DNA from: Actinomycetes bacterium
GTDB taxonomy: Bacteria; Actinomycetota; Acidimicrobiia; Acidimicrobiales; JAMCPL01
DNA length: 34,381 nucleotides
Assembly (NCBI GenBank): GCA_021841005.1
Contig: JAKBVZ010000009.1
Location: 1 to 34,381 of the forward strand
Reading direction: 5' to 3'
Under the pieces are notes generated by a model that was not told where the DNA came from, did not search any database, and was given only the letters and a program-made list of their open reading frames with translations. This document shows positions 24,469-33,340 of this stretch, in pieces. A program made the position numbers and the translations under genes. Position 1 is the stretch's first letter; the number at the start of each line of letters is the position of its first letter.

Positions 24469-26193
24469 GTGAAGATTGCTGCTGGATGCGACCATGCTGG
24501 GTTTGACCTTAAGAACCTGCTCATAGAGCACCTGAGAGCCACCGGTTATGTGGTGGAAGACCTGGGCACTTACTCGACGGAGAGAGTGGACTATCCTGTC
24601 TATGGAGCAGCGGTCGGTAGGGCCGTGGCAAGAGGGGATGCCGACTTGGGCCTGTGCGTGTGCGGCACCGGTATCGGGATATCCATAGCCGCCAACAAGG
24701 TTCCGGGTATCCGCGCTGCCGTGGCCCATGATGCCACCACTGCTCGCTTGGCCCGCCAGCACAATGAGGCCAATGTGATCTGCTTTGGAGGAAGGGTCAT
24801 CGGTTCCGATGTGGCGAGGGAATCCATTGATGCGTTCTTGGAGTCCAGACCTGCCGGTGAGCGCCATCACAGGAGAGTGGAAGAGCTGGAGGAGCTTCAG
24901 GACCTCTGGCCGGTAAGTGGCTGGATTCCTAGTGACGGAGAGCTTGCAGGTTTGCTGTCGCAGGAGGCTGTGCGCCAATCATCGACGATACAGCTGATAG
25001 CTTCGGAGAACTTCACATCGCCCGCGGTGCTCGCGGCCACTGGCTCCGTTCTTACTAATAAGTATGCCGAGGGGTATCCTCACAAGCGTTATTATGGCGG
25101 TAATCGCGTCATTGATGAGGTGGAGGATCTTGCCAGGGAGAGGCTAAAATCGCTGTTTGGAGCGGAGCATGCCAATGTGCAGCCTCATTCGGGGGCTAGT
25201 GCCAATCTCGCTGCTTACGAGGCGCTGCTCGACCATGGTGACACTATCCTTGCGATGTCGCTGGATCAGGGTGGGCATCTTACCCATGGTGCCAAGGCCA
25301 GTATTACTTCGCGGCTATGGCGATTCGTTCCGTATGGCCTTACCCCGGCATCGGAGGATCCTGGCAAACCGGGTGAGGTGATAGATCTCGATGGTCTGAA
25401 TGATTCTGCGAAGAGGGAGCACCCCAGGCTGATTGTAGTGGGCACCACCGCCTATACTCGCCAGATAGATGCTCAGCCATTCAGGGAGATCGCTGACAGT
25501 GTCGGCGCGTACCTCATGTTTGATATCGCGCACCCTGCAGGGCTGGTGGCGGGTGGTGCTCACCCGAATCCGGTACCTCTTGCGGATGTGGTGACTCTTA
25601 CCAGCCACAAGACACTGCGTGGTCCAAGGGGTGGAGCGATAATGTGTAAAGCCGAGCATGCGAAGGCGGTGGACAAGGCGGTATTCCCTGGCCTGCAGGG
25701 TGGCCCGCTCGAGCACGTCATAGCTGCGAAGGCGGTGGCGTTCAGGGAAGCATCGCTGCCGGCATTCCGCGAATATGCTCATCAGGTGGTTGCCAATGCC
25801 AAGGTACTCGCTGCAGCGCTGGCAGACGAGGGTTTCAGGCTGGTGTCAGGCGGCACGGAGAACCATCAAGTGCTGGTGGACCTGAGGACATTCGACTTCG
25901 ATCTCACTGGCAAGGAAGCGCAGGATGTGCTCGACGGTGCCGGCATTACATTGAACCGCAACCAGATTCCAGGTGATCCACGGCCGCCATACGTGACATC
26001 AGGCCTGCGCCTCGGCACAGCGGCTGAGACTACGGCCGGCATGGGACCGGATGAGATGAGCAGGATCGCCACATTGGTGAAGAAAGCCCTGCAGGGCAGG
26101 CATGATGCTGCGGCGTTGGCCTCCGTGCGTGCAGAGGTGAGAGAACTGTGCATGGCATTCCAGCCCTATCCACACTACCTGTCCAGTACATGA
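24469..26193 (+). CDS. RpiB-GlyA fusion: ribose-5-phosphate isomerase B + serine hydroxymethyltransferase
   Basis: 574 residues. The first 147 or so form a full Rpi[14 protein letters not shown] (Asp8, His9), catalytic Cys65 in [16 protein letters not shown], and [16 protein letters not shown] (His98). It interconverts ribose-5-P and ribulose-5-P. From about 150 the chain is [47 protein letters not shown] and PLP Lys381 in [12 protein letters not shown], then [17 protein letters not shown]. It makes glycine and methylene-THF from serine. Both active sites look intact and the linker is short (about [16 protein letters not shown]), with no stop or restart, so this is a true bifunctional chain. 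The following WecA-like gene starts 13 bp later. Confidence 0.93.
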   Translation: MKIAAGCDHAGFDLKNLLIEHLRATGYVVEDLGTYSTERVDYPVYGAAVGRAVARGDADLGLCVCGTGIGISIAANKVPGIRAAVAHDATTARLARQHNEANVICFGGRVIGSDVARESIDAFLESRPAGERHHRRVEELEELQDLWPVSGWIPSDGELAGLLSQEAVRQSSTIQLIASENFTSPAVLAATGSVLTNKYAEGYPHKRYYGGNRVIDEVEDLARERLKSLFGAEHANVQPHSGASANLAAYEALLDHGDTILAMSLDQGGHLTHGAKASITSRLWRFVPYGLTPASEDPGKPGEVIDLDGLNDSAKREHPRLIVVGTTAYTRQIDAQPFREIADSVGAYLMFDIAHPAGLVAGGAHPNPVPLADVVTLTSHKTLRGPRGGAIMCKAEHAKAVDKAVFPGLQGGPLEHVIAAKAVAFREASLPAFREYAHQVVANAKVLAAALADEGFRLVSGGTENHQVLVDLRTFDFDLTGKEAQDVLDGAGITLNRNQIPGDPRPPYVTSGLRLGTAAETTAGMGPDEMSRIATLVKKALQGRHDAAALASVRAEVRELCMAFQPYPHYLSST

Positions 26194-26206
26194 GATCGAG
26201 GATGAT

Positions 26207-27430
26207 ATGCTGCCGCTGGGCGACTATGCGGTCGTTGCTGCCGTAGCGGCACTTGTAACTTATCTCGCATCGTTTCCTGTCCGCAGGCTTGCACGCCGTG
26301 TTGGAATGGTGTCGGTACCTGGAGAGAGGCGGATCCATGATAAGCTCACTCCTTACGGCGGGGGAGCGGCGATGCTGGTGGCTTTCCTGGTTGCTATGGG
26401 TATAGCATCAATGCTTTCGGGCGTTCACATGGTGTTCAGCGAATCGTCAGAGCCTCTCGGTGTGATAATAGGTGCGGTGGTCATTTTCTCTGTTGGGCTC
26501 CTGGACGACATACGTGAAGTCTCCGCTCCCGCAAAGGTCGCCGGCGAGGTGCTGGCCGCTACTGCACTTTATTTTATGGGTGTAACAATGTACCAGTTCA
26601 AGATACCCTTTGCAGGTTTTGTTCTCCTATCGCCTGCTATGATACCGCTACTTGTTTCGCTGTGGGTGGTAGGCATGACCAATGCTGTTAACCTGATCGA
26701 CGGCTTGGACGGGCTGGCGGCCGGAATAGTTGCGATAGCCTCAGGTGCTCTTGCTGTTTACGGGCTGAGGCTTGAATACCTGGGCGTGTTGCCGCTATCC
26801 AACATAGGTCCTCTCGTGGCAATCATCACCTTTGGCGCTTGCATCGGCTTCCTTCCGCACAACTTCCATCCTGCCAGAGTGTTCATGGGCGATTCTGGAT
26901 CATTGTTGCTGGGATTGCTTATGGCTGCTTCCACTATGGTGATAGGGGGGCGTGCGCCTGAGGTATCCGGCACCACGTACTTCTTCTTTGCTCCGCTTTT
27001 CCTGCCCCTTTTCATACTGGGCGTTCCCATAGCAGACATGGCCTTTGCCTTCGTACGCCGGACGGCGCGAGGACAGAGTTTCCACACTCCGGACAAGAAC
27101 CACGTGCATCACCGGCTCCTGCGCTTGGGTCATGGACATAGTCGCAGTGTCATCATTCTCTGGTCATGGACAGCGGTACTATCGGCTTTTGTGCTGTTCC
27201 CACTGTTCACAAAATCCGGGAATGCGTTCATACCGCTGGCTGCTGCTGTTCTGGGCCTGCTCCTGTACACTCTGTTCCGACCCGGGCTCAAGAGAGGTAA
27301 TGGCCATCTCGGTGCCGGCAATCCATCACCTGCTGAAGGAAGCGGCAACGCTGGTCCGGTGGCTGCCGACGGTAGTGCCGATGCATCCGTGGCCGTGCCG
27401 GATGATTCCGGTTGGCGGGAACGTGAGTAA
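26207..27430 (+). CDS. WecA/TagO-like undecaprenyl-phosphate sugar-1-phosphate transferase
   Basis: 407 residues with about 10-11 membrane segments. Family motifs appear in order: RRIHDKLTPYGGG, SVGLLDDIREV (Asp pair), MTNAVNLIDGLDGLAAG, HPARVFMGDSGSLLLG and the cytoplasmic His loop DKNHVHHRLLRLGH. Such enzymes attach GlcNAc-1-P or a similar sugar to the lipid carrier, the first step of arabinogalactan, teichoic-acid or O-antigen type polymers. The last 50 residues are a Gly/Ala/Asn-rich soluble tail. A copy just upstream of the atp operon is usual in actinobacteria. It overlaps the AtpZ-like gene by 8 bp. Confidence 0.92.
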   Translation: MLPLGDYAVVAAVAALVTYLASFPVRRLARRVGMVSVPGERRIHDKLTPYGGGAAMLVAFLVAMGIASMLSGVHMVFSESSEPLGVIIGAVVIFSVGLLDDIREVSAPAKVAGEVLAATALYFMGVTMYQFKIPFAGFVLLSPAMIPLLVSLWVVGMTNAVNLIDGLDGLAAGIVAIASGALAVYGLRLEYLGVLPLSNIGPLVAIITFGACIGFLPHNFHPARVFMGDSGSLLLGLLMAASTMVIGGRAPEVSGTTYFFFAPLFLPLFILGVPIADMAFAFVRRTARGQSFHTPDKNHVHHRLLRLGHGHSRSVIILWSWTAVLSAFVLFPLFTKSGNAFIPLAAAVLGLLLYTLFRPGLKRGNGHLGAGNPSPAEGSGNAGPVAADGSADASVAVPDDSGWRERE

Positions 27431-27683
27431 ACGCACCGACAGTGAAGGGAGTAAAAGCAGGCGGCGGAAGAGCGAGGATGCCCGAGATACCCCTTCGCCT
27501 GGCTTGGGTGACTTTTTAGCGATTGGAGTTGCCTGCGGGATATCGGTCGGAGGTGGGCTGCTTGTAGGGATGCTCCTGGATGCACACTTCAGGACAGAAC
27601 CCTATTTTACGTTTACCGGACTTGGAGTAGGGATACTGCTGGCCGCTGCCGTTGTGTTCAGTGAGGTGAAGAAATACCTGTAA
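27423..27683 (+). CDS. AtpZ/AtpI-like small membrane protein of the ATP synthase locus
   Basis: 86 residues from GTG 27423; ATG 27402 is an alternative start giving 7 more residues. A charged N-terminus (SKRTDSEGSKSRRRKSED) precedes two membrane segments: FLAIGVACGISVGGGLLVGMLLD and FTGLGVGILLAAAVVFSEV, split by a short loop with RTEP. This is the AtpZ-type hairpin found before atpI/atpB, with a proposed role in c-ring assembly or Mg2+ supply to the F0 complex. Its last codons (KKYL and the stop) are part of the first unit of the 73-bp tandem array, so the repeat grew out of the gene end without breaking it. Confidence 0.75.
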   Translation: MSKRTDSEGSKSRRRKSEDARDTPSPGLGDFLAIGVACGISVGGGLLVGMLLDAHFRTEPYFTFTGLGVGILLAAAVVFSEVKKYL

Positions 27684-27995
27684 TGGGTCTTGACTACACA
27701 GCCCAGCGCACGGGCTGCGGCATAGTGGCCGCAGCAGACCGAAGAAATACCTGTAATGGGTCTTGACTACACAGCCCAGCGCACGGGCTGCGGCATAGTG
27801 GCCGCAGCAGAGCGAAGAAATACCTGTAATGGGTCTTGACTACACAGCCCAGCGCACGGGCTGCGGCATAGTGGCCGCAGCAGACCGAAGAAATACCTGT
27901 AATGGGTCTTGACTACACAGCCCAGCGCACGGGCTGCGGCATAGTGGCCGCAGCAGACCGAAGAAATACCTGTAATGGGTCTTGACTACACAGCC
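27668..27995. repeat. 73-bp tandem array, 4 full copies plus 36 bp, with hairpins
   Basis: Units start at 27668, 27741, 27814, 27887 and 27960. Each has a 36-bp part (GAAGAAATACCTGTAATGGG and on, derived from the atpZ 3' end) and a 37-bp part with the hairpin CTGCGGC-atagtg-GCCGCAG. The array begins and ends with the 36-bp part, so the order is A-(H-A)x4. One unit has AGC in place of ACC near 27812; otherwise the copies look identical. The hairpin part is nearly the same as at 242-275. No T-tract follows the stems. Confidence 0.95.
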
Positions 27996-28171
27996 TGCAC
28001 GCATGTAACGTACGTGCAGTGTGGAGAGAGCTATCCAGTGTAAATGTGGCGTATGTATGAAGTGCCGCCATCGACAGACGGACCCATCGTTTCCTTTTGG
28101 TTGGATATGCAGGTCCGCTCGTGCTCGATACCAACGTGTTCGATGGTTTGGAGTGAGGAGATGATATACCT
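27995..28171. other. Spacer between the array and atpI, with one inverted repeat
   Basis: CTGCACG (27995-28001) and CGTGCAG (28013-28019) pair around an 11-nt loop right after the array. At 28159-28178 the sequence GATGATATACCTGTGATGGA resembles the array unit's start at 27668-27687 (about 15 of 20 bases), as if the original atpZ-atpI junction had been split and its ends kept. No gene was recognised between. Confidence 0.45.
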
Positions 28172-28588
28172 GTGATGGAGGCTCTGTCAGGATTGGCCCT
28201 GGCTGACGTGGCGCGCGTGGCTCGCCGGACTGCACTTGCAGCGCTGGTTACCGGTGTTGTCGCTTTGATTGTATTGAGCGTGCTGGGCATGGCGCTTGCG
28301 GGCATAGGCGGATGCTTGGGGCTCATGGCCGCTATGGTAAATTTCAGGCTGGTGGTGAAGTCTGCCGGCAAGGCAGTCGAGAGGATGGATACTGGTCATA
28401 AGGCGATGCATTTCAATACTCTTTTGCGCATGGCGGTACTCAGCGTAGTAGGCATAGGGTTGCTGGTGATCCTGCCTGAGCTGGGTGTGGGCATGCTCGT
28501 CGGCCTGGCTGTTTTTCAGGTGATGCTGCTGGCAAACCTTACTACGATATTGCTTGTTGAGATGAAATCTAGTGGAGGTGCAGGATGA
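28172..28588 (+). CDS. atpI: ATP synthase protein I (AtpI family)
   Basis: 138 residues with four membrane segments (ALAALVTGVVALIVLSVLG; GGCLGLMAAMVNFRLVVK; MAVLSVVGIGLLVILPEL; MLVGLAVFQVMLLANLTTI). The size, the pattern and the place directly before atpB fit the AtpI family, which helps F0 assembly. GTG 28172 is followed at once by ATG 28175; GAGGAG at 28155-28160 is 11 or 14 nt away, so the start is uncertain by one codon. The 3' end (GGAGGTGCAGGATGAG) doubles as a ribosome site for a micro-ORF starting at 28585. Confidence 0.75.
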   Translation: MMEALSGLALADVARVARRTALAALVTGVVALIVLSVLGMALAGIGGCLGLMAAMVNFRLVVKSAGKAVERMDTGHKAMHFNTLLRMAVLSVVGIGLLVILPELGVGMLVGLAVFQVMLLANLTTILLVEMKSSGGAG

Positions 28589-28744
28589 GTCAGCCGTGCA
28601 GGGGTGTTCGGGCATCATGCTATCGGGCATCATGAATGGGGGTGCAGGATGAGACGGCTATGCAGCGATGATGGAATATCGCACGGTGCGAAAGAAATGT
28701 ATTATGTCATCGGAGAGATCGAGTTGAGTGGAGGTGCAGGATGA
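28585..28744 (+). other. Duplicated atpI/atpB translation junction with two micro-ORFs
   Basis: The string GGTGCAGGATGAG occurs at three places: the atpI end (about 28577-28589), 28641-28653 and the atpB start (about 28733-28745). Each supplies a Shine-Dalgarno and an ATG. The first two open micro-ORFs of 16 codons (28585-28635, with a 12-bp direct repeat TCGGGCATCATG) and 31 codons (28649-28744). The second stops within the atpB start (ATGA). They have no recognisable product and are probably by-products of a small duplication that keep translation coupled across the gap. Confidence 0.55.
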
Positions 28745-29481
28745 GCCTGTTCGGTAATGCGGAATTCGGTAACTTTGTGGCGGTTACCATCCATGTCGGC
28801 CATTATGTCCAGCGAAAGGTTGCCGGGTTGACCTTGAACGTGGATACGTTATGGGCGACTGCCATAGCCATAGTCGTGGTGCTTGCTCTGGGATTCACGG
28901 CAAGGGTAAAAGCCACCAGTGGGGTACCGGGAAAGCTGCAGGTGGTCTGGGAGCTGATCATAGAGGCGGTAACGAAGCAGGTGGAATCCACGATCGGTCC
29001 GAGAGGAGCCAGAATAGTACCCTTGGCGATATGTCTGTTCTTCATCATACTCATATCCAACTGGGTGGAGATGCTGCCGAACATCACGCATCCAGCGCTC
29101 TTCCCGGCTCCGACCGCTGACGTGAATACGACGATGGGCTATGCATTCCTCGTCATCATACTCGTGCATATCGCATCCATACGCGAGAAGGGCATCGGAG
29201 GATATGTGGGTCATTATTTCAAGCCCTACGTGTTCCTCTTCCCTGTAAACGTGATCGAAGAAGTGGCGAAGCCGTTTACCCTTGCGCTCAGGCTTTTCGG
29301 CAACATGTTTGCAGGGGGGTTGATGTTGGCTCTCATAGTGGCCCTGCCGTGGATATATGTTTCTATGCCGGTGGCCACTATCTGGAAGCTCTTCGACATG
29401 GGCATAGGAGCGATCCAGGCGTTCATCTTTGCGTTGCTTACTATCCTGTACTTCGAGATGGGCATGACTGATGCCCACTGA
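28741..29481 (+). CDS. atpB: F0F1 ATP synthase subunit a
   Basis: 246 residues with about 5-6 membrane segments. The essential Arg of proton translocation is Arg184 in FTLALRLFGNMFAGG. Other family marks are SNWVEMLPNITHP, FKPYVFLFPVNVIEEVAKP and IQAFIFALLTILYFEMG. GGAGG at 28730-28734 is 6 nt before the ATG. Subunit a forms the two half-channels next to the c-ring. In most operons atpE (subunit c) follows, but here the gene is met 8 bp later by a convergent aminotransferase, so the remaining atp genes must be elsewhere. Confidence 0.95.
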   Translation: MSLFGNAEFGNFVAVTIHVGHYVQRKVAGLTLNVDTLWATAIAIVVVLALGFTARVKATSGVPGKLQVVWELIIEAVTKQVESTIGPRGARIVPLAICLFFIILISNWVEMLPNITHPALFPAPTADVNTTMGYAFLVIILVHIASIREKGIGGYVGHYFKPYVFLFPVNVIEEVAKPFTLALRLFGNMFAGGLMLALIVALPWIYVSMPVATIWKLFDMGIGAIQAFIFALLTILYFEMGMTDAH

Positions 29482-29489
29482 GTGAATGT

Positions 29490-30698
29490 CTATGAGGCTG
29501 TCGCTGACGCGAACAGGTTGCCCAGTCTCTGGAGGCCAATTTCCAGGAGGTCGTCCGACATGGCATAGGAAAGACGTAGGTACCCCGGACATTCAAATGC
29601 TTCGCCCGGTACTACTGCCACCTTGGCTGCTTCGAGGGCAATCTCCGCTAGTTGTGCAGTAGAAGTCGCTAGTTGCCCGCCCAATCGTTTGCCAATGAGC
29701 TGTTTGACGGATGGGAACGCATAGAATGCTCCCTCCGGCTCGGTTATATTTACTCCTGGCATGTCGCTCAATATCTTGTAAGCGAGCTGGCGCCTTCTGT
29801 CAAAAGCCAGGCGCATGTCTTCCACACACTGCATGTCTCCATCTAGCGCGGCCAGTGCAGCTCTTTGGGATACGTTGGAGACATTGGATGACATCTGTGA
29901 CTGCAGGTTGGTAGCTGCCCGGATGATATCCACGGGACCGACCATCCAGCCAACTCGCCAGCCCGTCATTGCGAAGGATTTTGATACGCCGTTGATTATA
30001 ATTACCTGGTCAGCAATGGACGGGTCAGCATCCAGTATGGAGCTGAACTTGCAGCCCCCATAGACTAGATTGTCGTAGATCTCGTCCGTTACTACCATGA
30101 GACCCCGTTCAGCTGCGAGTCGTGCGATATCACGAAGCTCGTCGCGGGCTAGAACTGCGCCGGTTGGGTTGGATGGAGAGACGATCAAGATTGCCTTGGT
30201 CCTTTGCGTGACGGCATGCTCGATATCGGCGGCAGTCAGGTGAAAGCCGGCATCTTCGCGGGCGGCTACTGGCACAGGGACACCTCCCGCCAGCTTGATC
30301 ACCTCAGTGTACGTACTCCATACCGGGGTTCCGTAGATGACTTCGTCTCCGGGATCCGTCACTGTTGCAAATGCTTCGAAAGCGGCTTGCTTGGCCCCGT
30401 TTGTGATCAATACCTGCGAGGGGTCGATGTCAAGTGACGAAGTGATGCTGGTCCTGCTGGCTACTGCCTGTCTTAGTTTGGGAAGGCCGGCGGTAGGGGT
30501 GTACTTATGGGAGGCTGGATCCGAGGCAGCCTGGCGTGCGGCTTCCACAATATGTGGGGGGGTGGGAAAGTCCGGTTCACCGGCTCCAAAGCCTATTATG
30601 TCCACTCCTTCCTGGCGCATTGCCTTTGCCCTGGCATCGACCGCCAGGGTAGGTGATGGTTCCACTGCGCTTACTCTGGTGGATATGCGGGTTGTCAT
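29490..30698 (-). CDS. Class I/II aminotransferase (aspartate aminotransferase-like, PLP)
   Basis: 402 residues. Fold type I marks: GAGEPDFPTPPHIVEAA, HKYTPTAGLPKLRQAV, Asn177 in VSPSNPTGAV, Asp205 in VTDEIYDNLVY, PLP Lys240 in NGVSKSFAMTGWRVGW, and a terminal Arg in YLRLSYAMSDD. These fit the AspC type I-gamma group, which moves amino groups between aspartate (or related amino acids) and 2-oxoglutarate. The promoter box TAAGAT (30705-30710) lies 6 nt before the ATG, so the mRNA is probably leaderless. It is divergent from serC and convergent with atpB. Confidence 0.93.
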   Translation of the reverse strand: MTTRISTRVSAVEPSPTLAVDARAKAMRQEGVDIIGFGAGEPDFPTPPHIVEAARQAASDPASHKYTPTAGLPKLRQAVASRTSITSSLDIDPSQVLITNGAKQAAFEAFATVTDPGDEVIYGTPVWSTYTEVIKLAGGVPVPVAAREDAGFHLTAADIEHAVTQRTKAILIVSPSNPTGAVLARDELRDIARLAAERGLMVVTDEIYDNLVYGGCKFSSILDADPSIADQVIIINGVSKSFAMTGWRVGWMVGPVDIIRAATNLQSQMSSNVSNVSQRAALAALDGDMQCVEDMRLAFDRRRQLAYKILSDMPGVNITEPEGAFYAFPSVKQLIGKRLGGQLATSTAQLAEIALEAAKVAVVPGEAFECPGYLRLSYAMSDDLLEIGLQRLGNLFASATAS

Positions 30699-30700
30699 AA

Positions 30701-32017
<1,317 letters not shown>

Positions 32018-32109
32018 CTTGAATTTCGGTGACTTCCATACAGTAATATCACTTCCATTCATGCGCAGCAGAGTATTGATCATGCTTCCGGTGCCGGCCT
32101 GTATCTACC

Positions 32110-32190
32110 CGTTCGGGAGGTCGCGTGATTCAGCGTGGACATCGGCGGCAGAGGCCCGGAAGCCTTCGCCTTCAGGCGGAGGTAGTTCAC
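32110..32190 (+). mobile_element. Probable IS200/IS605 tnpB 3' end / right-end remnant
   Basis: AGCCTTCGCCTTCAGGCGGA (32161-32180) followed by GGTAGTTCAC matches the common layout of tnpB 3' ends and IS200/IS605 right ends: a hairpin with a CCTTCAGG-like loop and a terminal TCAC near 32190. The frame ending at TAA 32195-32197 reads SAAEARKPSPSGGGSSQR, like C-terminal tails of TnpB proteins as I remember them. Only about 30 codons are left and no tnpA is near, so it is a relic or a minimal end. The rest of 32018-32369 holds no recognisable gene. Confidence 0.5.
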
Positions 32191-32369
32191 AGCGATAAGG
32201 CCTTCTCCAGCTACCAATTCCTACTCTTCCGGGAGAGCGGCTACAAGATACCGGCAGGCTGGTGCTTGTTTCAGGTGAGGTATGGTGAAGGGTGAGAGCA
32301 TGTGGTTCGAGGCGGTTTTCCATCGGCTGGGTGGCTATGCGCGATCAGTTGTAGTAACATGTGCAGTAG

Positions 32370-33035
32370 ATGATCGGGAATCAGCAACTGGCAGGTAGGG
32401 TGGGCATTCCGAAGCTGCGCGGGTGGTTGCATGCGGGCTTGTTACCCCTGGTCGTTCTTGGTGGTGTGGCGCTTGTTGCTTTCGGTGAGTCCCTGATGGC
32501 GCGCATCGGTGATGCCATATATTTTGTAACCTCAGCTGAGCTGTTCGGTATATCTGCAGTCTACCACATTGGTCGGTGGACAGAGCATGTAAAGGGTATC
32601 CTGAAGCGATTGGACCATGCCAACATCTACCTTCTCATAGCTGGTACCTATACGCCCATAGCACTTCTTTCGCTCCGTGGCGATTCACGTATCGCCGTCA
32701 TGGCGCTGGCGTGGTCGGGGGCGCTGGTGGGAGTGGTATTCAGGGTATTCTGGGTGAACGCTCCTCGCTTTCTGTATACGGTGCTGTATGCGGCATTGGG
32801 CTGGGCGGCGTTGTTCTTTATCCCGCAACTTGTTGGTGGAGCAGGTGTCATTGCTTTCATTCTTATTATGCTGGGCGGGCTGTTTTACAGCGCCGGCGGG
32901 GTCATGTATGCATTGCGGAAGCCCAATCCGTCTCCGAAGTGGTTCGGCTTCCATGAGATGTTCCACACCTGTACCATCCTCGCTTACATATCGCAATATG
33001 TAGCGATTTCTATGATTACATACAGATTCTCCTGA
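32370..33035 (+). CDS. Hemolysin III / TrhA family membrane protein
   Basis: 221 residues with seven membrane segments. Family marks: GISAVYHIGRW after segment 2 (the S-x3-H type motif), LDHANIYLLIAGTYTPIALL, LYSAGGVMYALRKPNP-like pattern (here FYSAGGVMYALRKPNPSPKW), and WFGFHEMFHTCTILAY with the paired His near the C-terminus. These His/Ser/Asp positions form the putative metal site of the PAQR/CREST superfamily. Bacterial members are linked to membrane lipid homeostasis rather than proven haemolysis. TAACAT lies 9 nt before the ATG and may be a -10 box with almost no leader. Confidence 0.9.
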   Translation: MIGNQQLAGRVGIPKLRGWLHAGLLPLVVLGGVALVAFGESLMARIGDAIYFVTSAELFGISAVYHIGRWTEHVKGILKRLDHANIYLLIAGTYTPIALLSLRGDSRIAVMALAWSGALVGVVFRVFWVNAPRFLYTVLYAALGWAALFFIPQLVGGAGVIAFILIMLGGLFYSAGGVMYALRKPNPSPKWFGFHEMFHTCTILAYISQYVAISMITYRFS

Positions 33036-33220
33036 CACTGGTCTTCGACTTGGAACCACCTGGAACTATATCGCCATCCGGCGGCTGCATTCCTTCCACG
33101 GGTCGACATGATACCCGGCGTCCATGCCTGCTGGCTTACTGGACAGCCTATAGTGCATTACAACCCGTTTACCGGTAAGGTGGCTCACCTGCCGGAGGCT
33201 GAACGGAGCCAGAGGATATC

Positions 33221-33314
33221 AAATTACCAGCATGTACTTCTTCCGGCTTGCGCGCTGCCCGCCTCGATTGCACGAGTCGGACGGCGCCAAATTACTGGTA
33301 TGTACTTTCATCGG
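33221..33314. repeat. Diverged 26-bp direct repeat, 68-bp offset
   Basis: AAATTACCAGCATGTACTTC (33221 on) and AAATTACTGGTATGTACTTT (33289 on) match at about 20 of 26 bases. The 68-bp spacing is close to the 70-73 bp arrays, but the copies have drifted. No clear gene lies in 33036-33340: the short frame 33108-33317 has no family resemblance. Confidence 0.4.
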
Positions 33315-33340
33315 TGAAGGTTACGGTAAACTGGCAAGAG

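Noticed and set aside
27707-27960. Four rho-independent terminators in series
   Set aside because: Each stem is GC-rich but no T-tract follows, and the stems are parts of a perfect tandem repeat also found in coding sequence at 242-275.
32370-33035. A haemolysin toxin gene linked to the peptide cluster
   Set aside because: The family name is historical; it is a 7-TM PAQR-type membrane protein, 16 kb from the cluster and with no operon link.
33108-33317. Possible 69-aa gene after the hemolysin III-like gene
   Set aside because: No ribosome site or known motif, and it spans a diverged direct repeat.
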